Assembly: GCA_019420585.1 (NCBI GenBank)
Contig: JAHZGX010000033.1
Span: forward strand, 25,288 to 89,287
From: Prevotellaceae bacterium
GTDB taxonomy: Bacteria > Bacteroidota > Bacteroidia > Bacteroidales > Bacteroidaceae
Length of the DNA stretch: 64,000 bases
Direction of reading: 5' to 3'
Shown: piece after piece, positions 1-8,664 of the stretch
Layout of the letters: every line of letters starts with the position of its first letter
Position numbering within the stretch: the stretch's first letter is position 1
Notes under the pieces: generated by a model
Databases searched by the model: none
Told to the model about the DNA's origin: nothing
Seen by the model: only the letters and a program-made list of their open reading frames with translations
Program-made: the position numbers and the translations under genes

Positions 1-66
1 GATGGCTGCTCTCCGCTCCCGCCGATGGCTGCTCTCCACTCCCGCCGATGGCTGCTCCGTGCTCCC
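1..66. repeat. Tandem repeat array A (23-bp unit)
   Basis: The window opens inside an array of a 23-bp unit starting GATGGCTGCTCTCC. Copies begin at 1 and 24, and a third partial copy begins at 47. The array may continue to the left of the window. No gene is evident here; the short open frames across 1-800 are repeat translations. Confidence 0.8.
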
Positions 67-186
67 CGGCGCAGGCGTGCATGTCATGGTGGCACAGGGA
101 GGAGGCGCAGTGGCATCCCTCCGATGTGCCCCACTGCATATATAGGATGTGCATGAAAATGGACATAGAATACCCGCATAAGTATA

Positions 187-273
187 GTACGCGTACTATA
201 TGATGATAACATACGCGTACTATATGGTGATAACATACGCGTACTATATGATAATAACATACGAGTACTATAC
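187..273. repeat. Tandem repeat array B (24-bp unit, palindromic core)
   Basis: A 24-bp unit containing TACGCGTACTATATG is repeated from 187, 211 and 235, with a decayed fourth copy from 259. The core GTACGCGTAC is palindromic. In the first copy the perfect palindrome extends over 18 bp (183-200). It is non-coding as far as I can see. Confidence 0.85.
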
Positions 274-287
274 ATATGCACACATCT

Positions 288-412
288 AATGTGCGCAATG
301 GTAGACATTGGATGTGCGCGATGGTAGACATCGGATGTGCGCGATTGTAGACATCGGATGTGCGCAATGGTAGACATTGGATGTGCGCAATGGTAGACAT
401 TGGATGTGTGCA
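288..412. repeat. Tandem repeat array C (23-bp unit)
   Basis: Five full copies of a 23-bp unit (GATGTGCGCAATGGTAGAC followed by ATTG) start at 288, 311, 334, 357 and 380, with a partial sixth from 403. Copies differ at only a few positions. The unit holds the palindrome TGCGCA and the interrupted inverted repeat ACAT/ATGT across unit junctions. Confidence 0.9.
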
Positions 413-422
413 GTCATAACAC

Positions 423-483
423 AAGCATGTGTTACCATAGTAACATAAGCATGTGTTACCATGACAACATAAGCATGTGTTGT
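423..483. repeat. Tandem repeat array D (24-bp unit)
   Basis: The unit AAGCATGTGTTACCAT plus 8 bp recurs at 423, 447 and 471 (last copy partial), a 24-bp period. The first copy contains the inverted repeat GTTAC-CATA-GTAAC. It follows array C directly but has an unrelated sequence. Confidence 0.8.
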
Positions 484-533
484 TGGTTCCCCGTTCAATG
501 TCTGCCAAGGCGGACATTAGGTGAGCATAAAAA

Positions 534-674
534 CCTTCATCTGCTCTCGGCCGGTGTGCGCTTCCACTATCTGCCGGTGCGCGCCTCCATTCTCGGAGAA
601 ATCCTTCATCTGCTCTCTGCCGGTGCGCGCTTCCACTGTCGGATAAAATCTTCTTCCGCTCTCGGCCTTGGCGC
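534..674. repeat. Degenerate repeat of about 34 bp
   Basis: Two 34-bp copies beginning CCTTCATCTGCTCTC and containing CCGGTG and GCGCTTCCAC lie at 534-567 and 603-636. Decayed related segments lie between them (CTGCCGGTGCGCGC near 571) and after them (CTCTCGGCCTTGGCGC to 674). The spacing suggests an original period of about 34-35 bp. Confidence 0.6.
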
Positions 675-719
675 AGACCGGTGGGGGAGTGCCCTGCATG
701 CCGGGGAGGGATGACGGAA

Positions 720-777
720 AGCCCCCGGCCCTTGGGGAGCGGCTCTGCGGGGGGCCTTTCCCTTGGGGTCGGGGGCT
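720..777 (-). terminator. Possible terminator after gltD
   Basis: AGCCCCCGGCC (720-730) and GGTCGGGGGCT (767-777) can pair, with one G-T pair, into a very GC-rich stem. On the minus strand the stem is followed by CTTTCC, a weak T tract. It lies about 45 bp past the gltD stop, so it could end the gltBD transcript. Confidence 0.4.
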
Positions 778-820
778 ATGGGGGTGCGGCATGCGGGTGT
801 GCCTGCCGCGCGGGGCTTGC

Positions 821-2194
821 CTATCTCTTCAGGAATGCCTCCACCTGTTGTGCCGTCTGCTTCCCGGCGGCTATGGCGCGCACCACCAGGCTTGCGCCCG
901 AGGCTGAGTCGCCGGTCACGAACACGGACTCGGGGTATTCGGGATGCCGGGGCTTGAGGAAGCCCATGGCCAGGAGCACCATGTCGCAGGGGATGACCTC
1001 CTTGTGGCCGTCGGGCTTCATGACGGGGCGTTCGCCCTCGGGGTTCTTCTCCCAGATGACTCCTTCCACCTCGGCGCCCGTCACCCTGCCGTCCTCGCCT
1101 ATGAAGCGGTTGGTGTTGAGCAGCCAGCGGCGCTCGCATCCTTCCTCGTGGCTGCTGGTGGTCTTGAGCACCACGGGCCACGACGGCCAGGGAGTGGCGG
1201 GGTTGTCACCCACTGGAGGCTTGGGCATGATTTCTATCTGCGTCACGCTCACGCACTCTTGTCGGTGAGCCGTGCCTATGCAGTCTGACCCCGTGTCTCC
1301 TCCGCCTATCACCAGCACGCGCTTCCCTTTGGCGTTCACCACCCTGCCGTCCTCGGGCTGCTCGCCCTCCAGCAGCCGGTTCTGCTGCCCCAGGAGCTCC
1401 AGTGCCAGGTGTATGCCCTTGAGCTCTCGCCCGGGCACCTTGAGGTCGCGTGCCTGGGGAGTCCCTGTGGCAATCACGTAGGCATCGTGCTTGCCCACGG
1501 CCTTCTCCAGTTCCTCCATGCTGAAGGCATCCTCCCTGAGCGGCACGCGCACGCCGTAGTGGAAGCAGATTCCCTCCTGCTCCATGAGGCGGATGCGACG
1601 GTCTATGACCTCCTTCTGCAGCTTGAAGTTGGGTATGCCGTAGCGCAGCAGTCCGCCGGCCTTGCTGCAGGAGTCGTACACGTCCACCATTACGCCTTGC
1701 CTGTTCAGGTGCCAGGCTGTGCTCAGTCCCGCCGGCCCTGCGCCAATCACGGCCACCTTCCGTCCCGTGCGCTCCGCGGGCGGGCAGGGCGTGATGTAGC
1801 TCTCCTGCCATGCGCGCTCCATGATGGCGCATTCGTTCTCCCGGTTGGTCGTAGGCTCCTGCTGGGTGAGCTGCAGCACGCAGCTCTTCTCGCAGAGGGC
1901 AGGGCAGATTCGCCCTGTGAATTCGGGGAAGGGGTTGGTGGAGGTGAGTATCTTGTAGGCCAGTTTCCACTTGCCCTTGTACAGGGCATCGTTCCACTCG
2001 GGGCACTTGTTCCCCAGGGGGCACGCCCAGTGGCAGAAGGGCACGCCGCACTCCATGCAGCGGCTGGCCTGCTCCTTGCGGTCATGCGTGTTGAGCGTCT
2101 GCTCCACCTCGCTGAAGTCATGTATTCGCTCGCTTACGGGCCTGTATCCGGCCTCCTTGCGGTGTATGGTCAGGAATGCTTTAGGATTTCCCAT
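821..2194 (-). CDS. gltD: Glutamate synthase small subunit (GltD)
   Basis: This is the FAD/NAD(P)H-binding small subunit of glutamate synthase, which passes electrons to GltB for 2-oxoglutarate plus glutamine to two glutamates. The 457-residue protein starts MGNPKAFLTIHRKEAGYR. It has the N-terminal cysteine clusters CMECGVPFCHWACPLGNKC and GRICPALCEKSC, expected to hold 4Fe-4S clusters. A first Rossmann motif (VIGAGPAG) and a second (VIGGGDTGSDC) follow. The C terminus has FVTGDSASGASLVVRAI, typical of the family. An in-frame extension upstream would overlap gltB, so I start at 2194, 68 bp after the gltB stop. Transcription from the gltB promoter is likely. Length fits the family. Confidence 0.96.
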   Translation of the reverse strand: MGNPKAFLTIHRKEAGYRPVSERIHDFSEVEQTLNTHDRKEQASRCMECGVPFCHWACPLGNKCPEWNDALYKGKWKLAYKILTSTNPFPEFTGRICPALCEKSCVLQLTQQEPTTNRENECAIMERAWQESYITPCPPAERTGRKVAVIGAGPAGLSTAWHLNRQGVMVDVYDSCSKAGGLLRYGIPNFKLQKEVIDRRIRLMEQEGICFHYGVRVPLREDAFSMEELEKAVGKHDAYVIATGTPQARDLKVPGRELKGIHLALELLGQQNRLLEGEQPEDGRVVNAKGKRVLVIGGGDTGSDCIGTAHRQECVSVTQIEIMPKPPVGDNPATPWPSWPVVLKTTSSHEEGCERRWLLNTNRFIGEDGRVTGAEVEGVIWEKNPEGERPVMKPDGHKEVIPCDMVLLAMGFLKPRHPEYPESVFVTGDSASGASLVVRAIAAGKQTAQQVEAFLKR

Positions 2195-2262
2195 CTTGTC
2201 TATAGTGTCTTTGTTGTTTAATGTGTTTCCTTGCCCCCGCCGGGGGCTTGTGTATGTGTATG

Positions 2263-5200
2263 TCAGTAGTCTCTTGCTATGTCGGCTATCTTCTGCTGCA
2301 GTTTCCTCATCTGTTCCTCCTGCAGCACCCTCTTGTACTCGATGGGCACCACCTGTATGAACTGCTCCACGTAATGGTTCCAGTCGTCCAGCATGAGCCT
2401 GGCAAGGCGCGAGCCGGTGTAGAGCCAATGCTGCCGGATGAGCTCATGGAGTTCCTTGCGGTAGCTGCTTTCCTCCACGAGCGAGAGCTCCACCATGTCC
2501 ATGTTGCAGAAGTAGTCGAAGTTTCCGTCCTTGTTCCACACGTAGGCCACGCCTCCCGACATTCCTGCCGCGAAGTTCCTGCCCGTGCGACCCAGCACCA
2601 CCACTCTGCCGCCGGTCATGTACTCGCAGCAGTGGTCTCCGGCACCCTCCACAACGGCTGTTGCGCCCGAGTTGCGCACGGCGAAGCGCTCTCCCACCTG
2701 CCCGTTGACGTAGAGCTCGCCCGAGGTGGCCCCGTACAGTCCCGTGTTGCCGGCGATGATGTTGTCCTCGGCTACGAACGAGTCGCTGGAGCGTACGGGT
2801 GGCAGTATGCTGATTCTCCCTCCCGAGAGTCCCTTGGCGAAGTAGTCGTTTGCCTCACCCTCCAGCTTCACGTTCACGCCCCTCGTGAGGAAGGCCCCGA
2901 AGCTCTGTCCTGCCGACCCCTTGAACTTGAGGTTGATGGTGCTGTCGGGCAGCCCCTGTTCGCCGTGCCTGCGGGCAATCAGTCCCGAGAGCATGGTGCA
3001 GGTGGCTCGGTCGGTGTTCTTTATGGCATAGTCGAGGTGGATCTCCTTGCCGCCCTCCACCGCCTCCCGGGTGTCGGACAGGATGTCCATGTCCTTCACG
3101 CCCTCCACCCTGGTGAACGGGCGCCCATCCCAGTGCAGGGCCTTGCCCGGCTCGGCATGGAGCAGGCGCGTGAAGTCGAGCGTTGCCGGCTTGCTGCCCG
3201 CCTCCTGTGGCTTCATGCTCAGCAGTTCCGTCCGTCCCGTGATGTCTGCCAGCGAGCGGAAGCCCATGGCAGCCAGGTACTCGCGCACCTCCTGTGCAAG
3301 GAACGTGAAGTAGTTGACCACATACTCGTAATGCCCGCGGAACTTCTTGCGCAGTTCCGGGTTCTGGGTTGCCACCCCCACGGGGCAAGTATTGGTGTTG
3401 CACTTGCGCATCATCACGCAGCCCAGCACAATGAGGGGCAGCGTGCCGAAGGAGAACTCGTCTGCTCCCAGGAGCGCCATGGTTATCACGTCACGCCCGG
3501 TCTTCAATTGCCCGTCGGTCTGCAGCCGCACCTGCTGGCGCAACCCATTGAGTGCGAGCGTCTGCTGTGCCTCGCTCAGCCCAATCTCGGGGCTGATGCC
3601 TGCAAAGCGCATGGAACTGGCCGGAGAGGCCCCCGTTCCTCCTTCGGCTCCACTGATGACGATTAGGTCTGCATTTGCCTTGGCCACGCCTGCCGCAATG
3701 GTGCCCACTCCGCTCTCGGCCACCAGCTTCACGCTGACGGCAGCCGTGGGGTTTATGTTCTTGAGGTCGAATATCAACTGTGCCAGGTCCTCAATGCTGT
3801 AGATGTCGTGGTGGGGCGGGGGAGAGATAAGGCTGATGCCGGGTATACTGTTCCGGGTGTGCGCGATAATCTCGTTCACCTTGAAGCCCGGCAACTGTCC
3901 GCCCTCGCCCGGCTTGGCTCCCTGCGCCACCTTGATCTGTATCTCCTCGGCGTTGACCAGGTACTCGGCGGTCACTCCGAAACGTCCGCTGGCCACCTGC
4001 TTGGTCTTGCTGCTCAGCGAAATGCCGTCGAAGGTGCCGCTGTAGCGTGCATTGTCCTCTCCTCCCTCGCCGGTATTGCTGCGCGTGCCCAGCTTGTTCA
4101 TGGCCAGCGCCAGTGCCTCATGAGCCTCGATGCTGATGGCCCCGAATGACATGGCTCCCGTGACAAAGTGCTTCACGATGCTCTCCACAGGCTCCACCTC
4201 ATCCAGCGGAATGGGCTTCGGAGCCATCTTGATGTCGAAGTAGTCACGGATGAAGATGGGCTGTTCCTTTGCGTCAACCAAATGTGTGAACTCCTTGAAC
4301 TTCTTGTAACTGCCCAGGCGGGTAGCCAACTGCAGCGTGCTTATGGTCTCGGGGTTCCACGCATGCCTGATGCCGTCCTTTCGGTAACTGAACTGTCCGT
4401 TGTCGGGCAGGAACTCCGGCTCCTTGTCGGCCAGCAGGCCTTGTCTGTGCAGCCTCACTGCATCCTGTGCTATATGGGCAAGCCCTATGCCTCCGATGGT
4501 GCTTGTGGAGGTGCCGAAGTACTTGCGCAGGAGCGGTTCACTCAGTCCTATGCTCTCGAATATCTTGGCTCCACGGTAAGAACGTATGGTGCTGATGCCC
4601 ATCTTGGACATGATCTTGAACAGTCCCTTGCATACGGCCTTGATGTAGTTCTTCTCTGCCGTCTCATAGTTCTCTTGTATCTCGCCCTTCCTTACCAGGC
4701 TGTCCAGTACGGCGAAGGTCATATAGGGGCAGATGGCGCTTGCACCGTAGCCCAGCAGGAGTGCGGCATGCATGACCTCACGTATCTCGCCGCTCTCCAC
4801 AATCAAGGCCGTCTGCACGCGCTTGCCAACGCTTATCAGGTGGTGGTGCACGGCACTCACTGCCAGCAGGGAGGGAATTGCGGCATGCCTCTCATCGATG
4901 TCCCGGTCGGAGAGTATGATGTAACTGATGCCGTTGTCCACGCACTCCTCGGCCTGGTGACACAGGTTGTCAAGTGCACTCCTGAGTCCGCTCTCGCCTT
5001 GTTCGGCTGGGAAGAGGATAGGCAGTTTGGTGGTGTTGAACCCTTTGTAGCGTATGTTGCACAGGATGTCCAGTTGTGTGTTGTTGAGCACGGGGTGGGG
5101 CAGGCGCACCATCTTGCAGTTGGACTCATCGGGAGTCAGAATGCCGGTCCCCACCGCACCTATGTATTCAGTGAGTGACATGACCAGTTCCTCACGTATG

Positions 5201-6762
5201 GGGTCAATGGCCGGATTGGTCACCTGGGCAAATTGCTGGCGGAAGTAGTTGAAGAAGATTTGCGGACGGTCGCTGGCCACGGCCAGGGGGGTATCGTTTC
5301 CCATGGCAGCCACGGGCTCTGCTCCATTGACGCACATGGGTATGATGGTCTTCTCGATGTCCTCTTCCCCGTAGCCGAAAGTCAGGAGTTTCCGCTCCAG
5401 GTTGTCCACGTCATTTTTTACGTGGCGGCCACTCTTCAGGTTCTCAAGTTGAATGCGGTTGGTGCGCAGCCATTCTTTATAGGGATGAGCCTTAGCCAAG
5501 CGGTCCTTGATTTCGCCGTCATAGTATATCTTTCCCTCCTGGGTGTCGATGAGTAGTAGTTTCCCTGGCTGCAGGCGTCCCTTCTCAGCAATCTCACCTG
5601 GCTCAAAGTCCATGACGCCTACCTCGCTTGCCACCACCATCATACCCTTGTTGGTGATGGTGTACCTACTGGGACGCAGGCCGTTCCTGTCCAGCATGCC
5701 TCCTGCGTACCGTCCGTCACTGAAGAGCAAGGCGGCGGGGCCGTCCCATGGTTCCATCAGTATGGAGTAATATTCATAGAATGCTTTCAGTTCGTCTGAG
5801 ATAGGATTCTTGTCATTGAAACTCTCGGGCACCATGACCGCCATGGCCTGTGGCAGGGAGAGCCCACTCATGACGAAGAACTCAAATACATTGTCAAGGC
5901 TGGCCGAGTCACTCATATTGGGCTGAATGATGGGGCTTATGTCCTTCACGCTGCCCAGTGCCTCGCTGTCCAGCACACTTTCGCGCGCCTTCATCCAAGA
6001 GCGGTTGCCGCGTATGGTGTTGATTTCTCCGTTGTGTGCCAGAAGGCGGAACGGCTGTGCCAGTGACCAGGTTGGGAATGTGTTGGTGCTGAAACGGCTG
6101 TGTACCAAAGCCAATCCGCTGGTGAAGTAATTGTTGCCGAGATCGGGGTAGTAGGCACGCACTTGCGTGCTTGAGAGCATGCCCTTGTACACGATGTTCT
6201 TGCTGGAGAGGCTCACGATGTAGAAGTCGGGATCGTCCACCCGCTTCTCAATTCGCTTCCTTATTATATATAATGTACGTTCAAAACGCGGATAAGCCTC
6301 ATCAGTTACACCTGTCACAAACAGTTGCTTAATGTCTGGCTCCACCTCACGTGCGCTGTCCCCCAGGCATTCAGGGCACGTGGGCACTGCGCGCAGGCGC
6401 ATCAGGTTCAGCCCCTCACGCTCTATTTCCTCAATGATGATGGACAGGATGTCCTGTTGCCTCTGACTGTCCTTGGGCAGAAAGACCAGTCCAGTGCCGT
6501 AATGTCCCTTTTCCGGAACGGGAATACCCTGAAGGAGGATAAACTCATGGGGAATTTGCAGCATGATGCCTGCGCCGTCACCAGTCTTTCCGTCGGCTCC
6601 TTCTGCGCCTCTGTGACGCATGTTTTCCAGTACCTTGAGGGCGTTGTCTACCAATTCATGGCTCTTGTTTCCGTGGATGTTGACCACCATGCCAACACCG
6701 CAGGCATCGTGTTCGTTCTCGGGATTATATAGTCCCGTTTGCTTGATTCCTTCTGTTATCAT
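2263..6762 (-). CDS. gltB: Glutamate synthase large subunit (GltB)
   Basis: This 1499-residue protein is the glutaminase/synthase subunit of glutamate synthase. It begins with a 20-residue stretch followed by Cys21 (NEHDACGVGMV); in this family the leader is removed so that the cysteine becomes the N-terminal nucleophile of the class II amidotransferase domain (about 21-430). A central domain and the FMN-binding synthase domain (about 830-1200) follow. The latter contains the cysteines of the 3Fe-4S site in CVMMRKCNTNTCPVG. The C-terminal beta-helix domain with repeated G-x-x-G motifs ends the protein. It is cotranscribed with gltD downstream. Start ATG lies about 50 bp below a good -7 box. 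Confidence 0.97.
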   Translation of the reverse strand: MITEGIKQTGLYNPENEHDACGVGMVVNIHGNKSHELVDNALKVLENMRHRGAEGADGKTGDGAGIMLQIPHEFILLQGIPVPEKGHYGTGLVFLPKDSQRQQDILSIIIEEIEREGLNLMRLRAVPTCPECLGDSAREVEPDIKQLFVTGVTDEAYPRFERTLYIIRKRIEKRVDDPDFYIVSLSSKNIVYKGMLSSTQVRAYYPDLGNNYFTSGLALVHSRFSTNTFPTWSLAQPFRLLAHNGEINTIRGNRSWMKARESVLDSEALGSVKDISPIIQPNMSDSASLDNVFEFFVMSGLSLPQAMAVMVPESFNDKNPISDELKAFYEYYSILMEPWDGPAALLFSDGRYAGGMLDRNGLRPSRYTITNKGMMVVASEVGVMDFEPGEIAEKGRLQPGKLLLIDTQEGKIYYDGEIKDRLAKAHPYKEWLRTNRIQLENLKSGRHVKNDVDNLERKLLTFGYGEEDIEKTIIPMCVNGAEPVAAMGNDTPLAVASDRPQIFFNYFRQQFAQVTNPAIDPIREELVMSLTEYIGAVGTGILTPDESNCKMVRLPHPVLNNTQLDILCNIRYKGFNTTKLPILFPAEQGESGLRSALDNLCHQAEECVDNGISYIILSDRDIDERHAAIPSLLAVSAVHHHLISVGKRVQTALIVESGEIREVMHAALLLGYGASAICPYMTFAVLDSLVRKGEIQENYETAEKNYIKAVCKGLFKIMSKMGISTIRSYRGAKIFESIGLSEPLLRKYFGTSTSTIGGIGLAHIAQDAVRLHRQGLLADKEPEFLPDNGQFSYRKDGIRHAWNPETISTLQLATRLGSYKKFKEFTHLVDAKEQPIFIRDYFDIKMAPKPIPLDEVEPVESIVKHFVTGAMSFGAISIEAHEALALAMNKLGTRSNTGEGGEDNARYSGTFDGISLSSKTKQVASGRFGVTAEYLVNAEEIQIKVAQGAKPGEGGQLPGFKVNEIIAHTRNSIPGISLISPPPHHDIYSIEDLAQLIFDLKNINPTAAVSVKLVAESGVGTIAAGVAKANADLIVISGAEGGTGASPASSMRFAGISPEIGLSEAQQTLALNGLRQQVRLQTDGQLKTGRDVITMALLGADEFSFGTLPLIVLGCVMMRKCNTNTCPVGVATQNPELRKKFRGHYEYVVNYFTFLAQEVREYLAAMGFRSLADITGRTELLSMKPQEAGSKPATLDFTRLLHAEPGKALHWDGRPFTRVEGVKDMDILSDTREAVEGGKEIHLDYAIKNTDRATCTMLSGLIARRHGEQGLPDSTINLKFKGSAGQSFGAFLTRGVNVKLEGEANDYFAKGLSGGRISILPPVRSSDSFVAEDNIIAGNTGLYGATSGELYVNGQVGERFAVRNSGATAVVEGAGDHCCEYMTGGRVVVLGRTGRNFAAGMSGGVAYVWNKDGNFDYFCNMDMVELSLVEESSYRKELHELIRQHWLYTGSRLARLMLDDWNHYVEQFIQVVPIEYKRVLQEEQMRKLQQKIADIARDY

Positions 6763-6813
6763 GTCAAATGTCGTTTTCTTGACGTTTTGATTACGGTTTT
6801 CTTATTCTGGTTG

Positions 6814-6821
6814 CAAAGTTA
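6814..6821 (-). promoter_or_regulatory. Promoter -7 box for gltBD
   Basis: On the minus strand TAACTTTG (6821 down to 6814) matches the Bacteroidota TAnnTTTG -7 element. It lies 52 bp upstream of the gltB start. I see no clear -33 TTTG at the usual distance. Confidence 0.6.
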
Positions 6822-7012
6822 CAACAAAACACGTAAACTAATAATAAAAAGAAAGCGTAAAGTGGGGTAATGATGTGTAATTGTCCTTGAAACAATGCCC
6901 TTTGGCATGAATTTGTCATTTTACAGATTCTTCTTATCCGTTCTGATTGGGTGATGTCGGTGGAGATGACTTTTTGTTTCGTCCTTGAAACGCTTCATTC
7001 CAAATTATATGG

Positions 7013-7020
7013 TATCTTTG
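7013..7020 (+). promoter_or_regulatory. Promoter -7 box for dnaB
   Basis: TATCTTTG matches TAnnTTTG and would place the transcript start near 7026. It lies within the longest open frame for dnaB (which could open at 6985) and so argues for the ATG at 7051. A CTTG at 6984-6987 is too far upstream for a good -33 element. Confidence 0.55.
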
Positions 7021-7050
7021 CTCTCCGATATTGACCGAAAGAAAAGAAGC

Positions 7051-8607
7051 ATGCCTACACAAAGCAGAAAGAAGACAGTGAAGATTGTGGAAGTCCCGAG
7101 TGTTGACCAGTACGGGCACAAGCAGCCTCAAAGCCTGGACATGGAGGAGGCTGTGCTGGGTGCCTTGATGGTGGATCAGGAAGCCTATGCACTTGTGGCC
7201 GAACTATTGAAGCCGGAGAGTTTCTATGACAAGAGAAACCAATTGGTGTTTAAGGCCATACAGGAACTCAGCGTGGAACAGCGTCCGGTGGACATCATGA
7301 CCATACAAGAGCAGTTGGAACGCAATGGTGAACTGGAGGAAGTGGGCGGAGCACCCTACATCATGCAGATAAACATGAAGATAGGCAGCAGCGCACACAT
7401 CGAGTATCACGCCAAGGTGATAGCCCAGAAGGCATTGGCACGACAGCTCATCACCTTCAGCAGTTATGTGCAGACCAATGCCTATGACCCTACCATGGAT
7501 GTGAAGGATCTGATGCAGGAGGCTGAGGCACAACTCTATGCCATCTCCCAGCAGAACATGAAGAAGGACTACACGCAGATTGACCCTGTGATGGGACAGG
7601 TGTTTGACATGATTCACAAGGCTGCTGCACAGAAGGATGGCATGAGTGGCATACCTACAGGCTTTGAGAAACTGGACAAGATAACCAACGGCTGGCAAAA
7701 GAGTGACCTTATCATCATTGCCGCACGCCCTTCCATGGGTAAGACTGCTTTTGCGCTCTCCATGGTGAAGCGGATGGCAGTGGACTACAGGATACCCGTG
7801 GCAGTGTTCAGTCTGGAGATGAGCAACCAGCAGTTGGTACAGCGTTTGCTGGTCAATGTGACAGAAATATCCGGTGAAAAGTTGCGGAGCGGACAACTGC
7901 TGCCGCATGAATGGGACCAGTTGGATGCACGTTCAAGGCAGTTGATGGGTGCGCCCATCTATGTGGATGATACTCCGGCACTCACTAATTTTGAATTGCG
8001 CACCAAAGCACGGCGGCTGGTACGCGAGCATGGGGTGCAGGCCATCATGATAGACTATTTGCAGTTGATGCATGCCAAGGGGTTGAATATCAACAGTCGA
8101 CAGGAGGAGGTGGCGGCTGTGAGCCAGTCGCTCAAGGGATTGGCCAAGGAATTGAACATCCCCGTGATAGCACTTGCCCAGTTGAACCGTGAGGGAGAGA
8201 AGCGTGAAGGATTTGACGCAAAACGTCCCCTGCTGAGTGACTTGCGTGACTCTGGATCCATAGAGCAGGATGCCGACATCGTATGTTTCATACATCGCCC
8301 CGAGTACTATCGTTTGGACAAGGACGACCATGGCAATGACTGGCGTGGCAAGGCGATGTTTATTATAGCCAAGCACCGTAATGGCTCGGTGGGCGACATC
8401 AGATTGGATTTCCAAAAGGAGTTCGCGCGCTTTGCCGATGAACAGTCTTCGGGCATGCCCAAAGACGGCGTTACTTCGGGGGGAGGCACGTTTACATCGG
8501 CTCCGCTTTCCGCAGAGGAACAGCAGTATCCAGAGGACATAGTAGGTCAGATGCCACCTTCGGATCCCTTTGCCGGGCTTCCTTCTGGTGAGGATACGCC
8601 GTTCTGA
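7051..8607 (+). CDS. dnaB: Replicative DNA helicase DnaB
   Basis: This hexameric helicase unwinds DNA at the replication fork. From the ATG at 7051 the protein is 518 residues and starts MPTQSRKKTVKIVEVPS. The N-terminal DnaB domain begins with LDMEEAVLGALMVDQEAY and includes the IMTIQEQLERNG region. The RecA-like ATPase domain has Walker A ARPSMGKTA (Lys about 231), Walker B IMIDYLQLM, and the conserved LAQLNREGEKR and DLRDSGSIEQDADIV segments. Upstream in-frame starts at 6985 and 7009 precede or overlap the predicted -7 box, so I prefer 7051, preceded by a purine-rich AAGAAAAGAAG. It is the first gene of a plus-strand run with rmuC and miaA. Confidence 0.95.
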   Translation: MPTQSRKKTVKIVEVPSVDQYGHKQPQSLDMEEAVLGALMVDQEAYALVAELLKPESFYDKRNQLVFKAIQELSVEQRPVDIMTIQEQLERNGELEEVGGAPYIMQINMKIGSSAHIEYHAKVIAQKALARQLITFSSYVQTNAYDPTMDVKDLMQEAEAQLYAISQQNMKKDYTQIDPVMGQVFDMIHKAAAQKDGMSGIPTGFEKLDKITNGWQKSDLIIIAARPSMGKTAFALSMVKRMAVDYRIPVAVFSLEMSNQQLVQRLLVNVTEISGEKLRSGQLLPHEWDQLDARSRQLMGAPIYVDDTPALTNFELRTKARRLVREHGVQAIMIDYLQLMHAKGLNINSRQEEVAAVSQSLKGLAKELNIPVIALAQLNREGEKREGFDAKRPLLSDLRDSGSIEQDADIVCFIHRPEYYRLDKDDHGNDWRGKAMFIIAKHRNGSVGDIRLDFQKEFARFADEQSSGMPKDGVTSGGGTFTSAPLSAEEQQYPEDIVGQMPPSDPFAGLPSGEDTPF

Positions 8608-8664
8608 CAAGCAGGATTGGACATGCTTTCGCGCGCACGTATTATAAATAATGTATAGAGAGGT

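Noticed and set aside
288..412. Possible CRISPR array
   Set aside because: Units follow each other without unique spacers, are only 23 bp long, and no cas gene is present.
84..714. Short open frames with repeated peptides (such as MSTIAHIRC) on both strands
   Set aside because: They are translations of the tandem DNA repeats. The repeat periods include 23 bp, which does not keep reading frame, and there is no promoter or family match.
2221..3666. Long plus-strand open frame opposite gltB (481 codons)
   Set aside because: It lies fully antisense to a well-conserved gltB region, and its product has no recognisable domain and low-complexity His/Ala/Val content typical of shadow frames.
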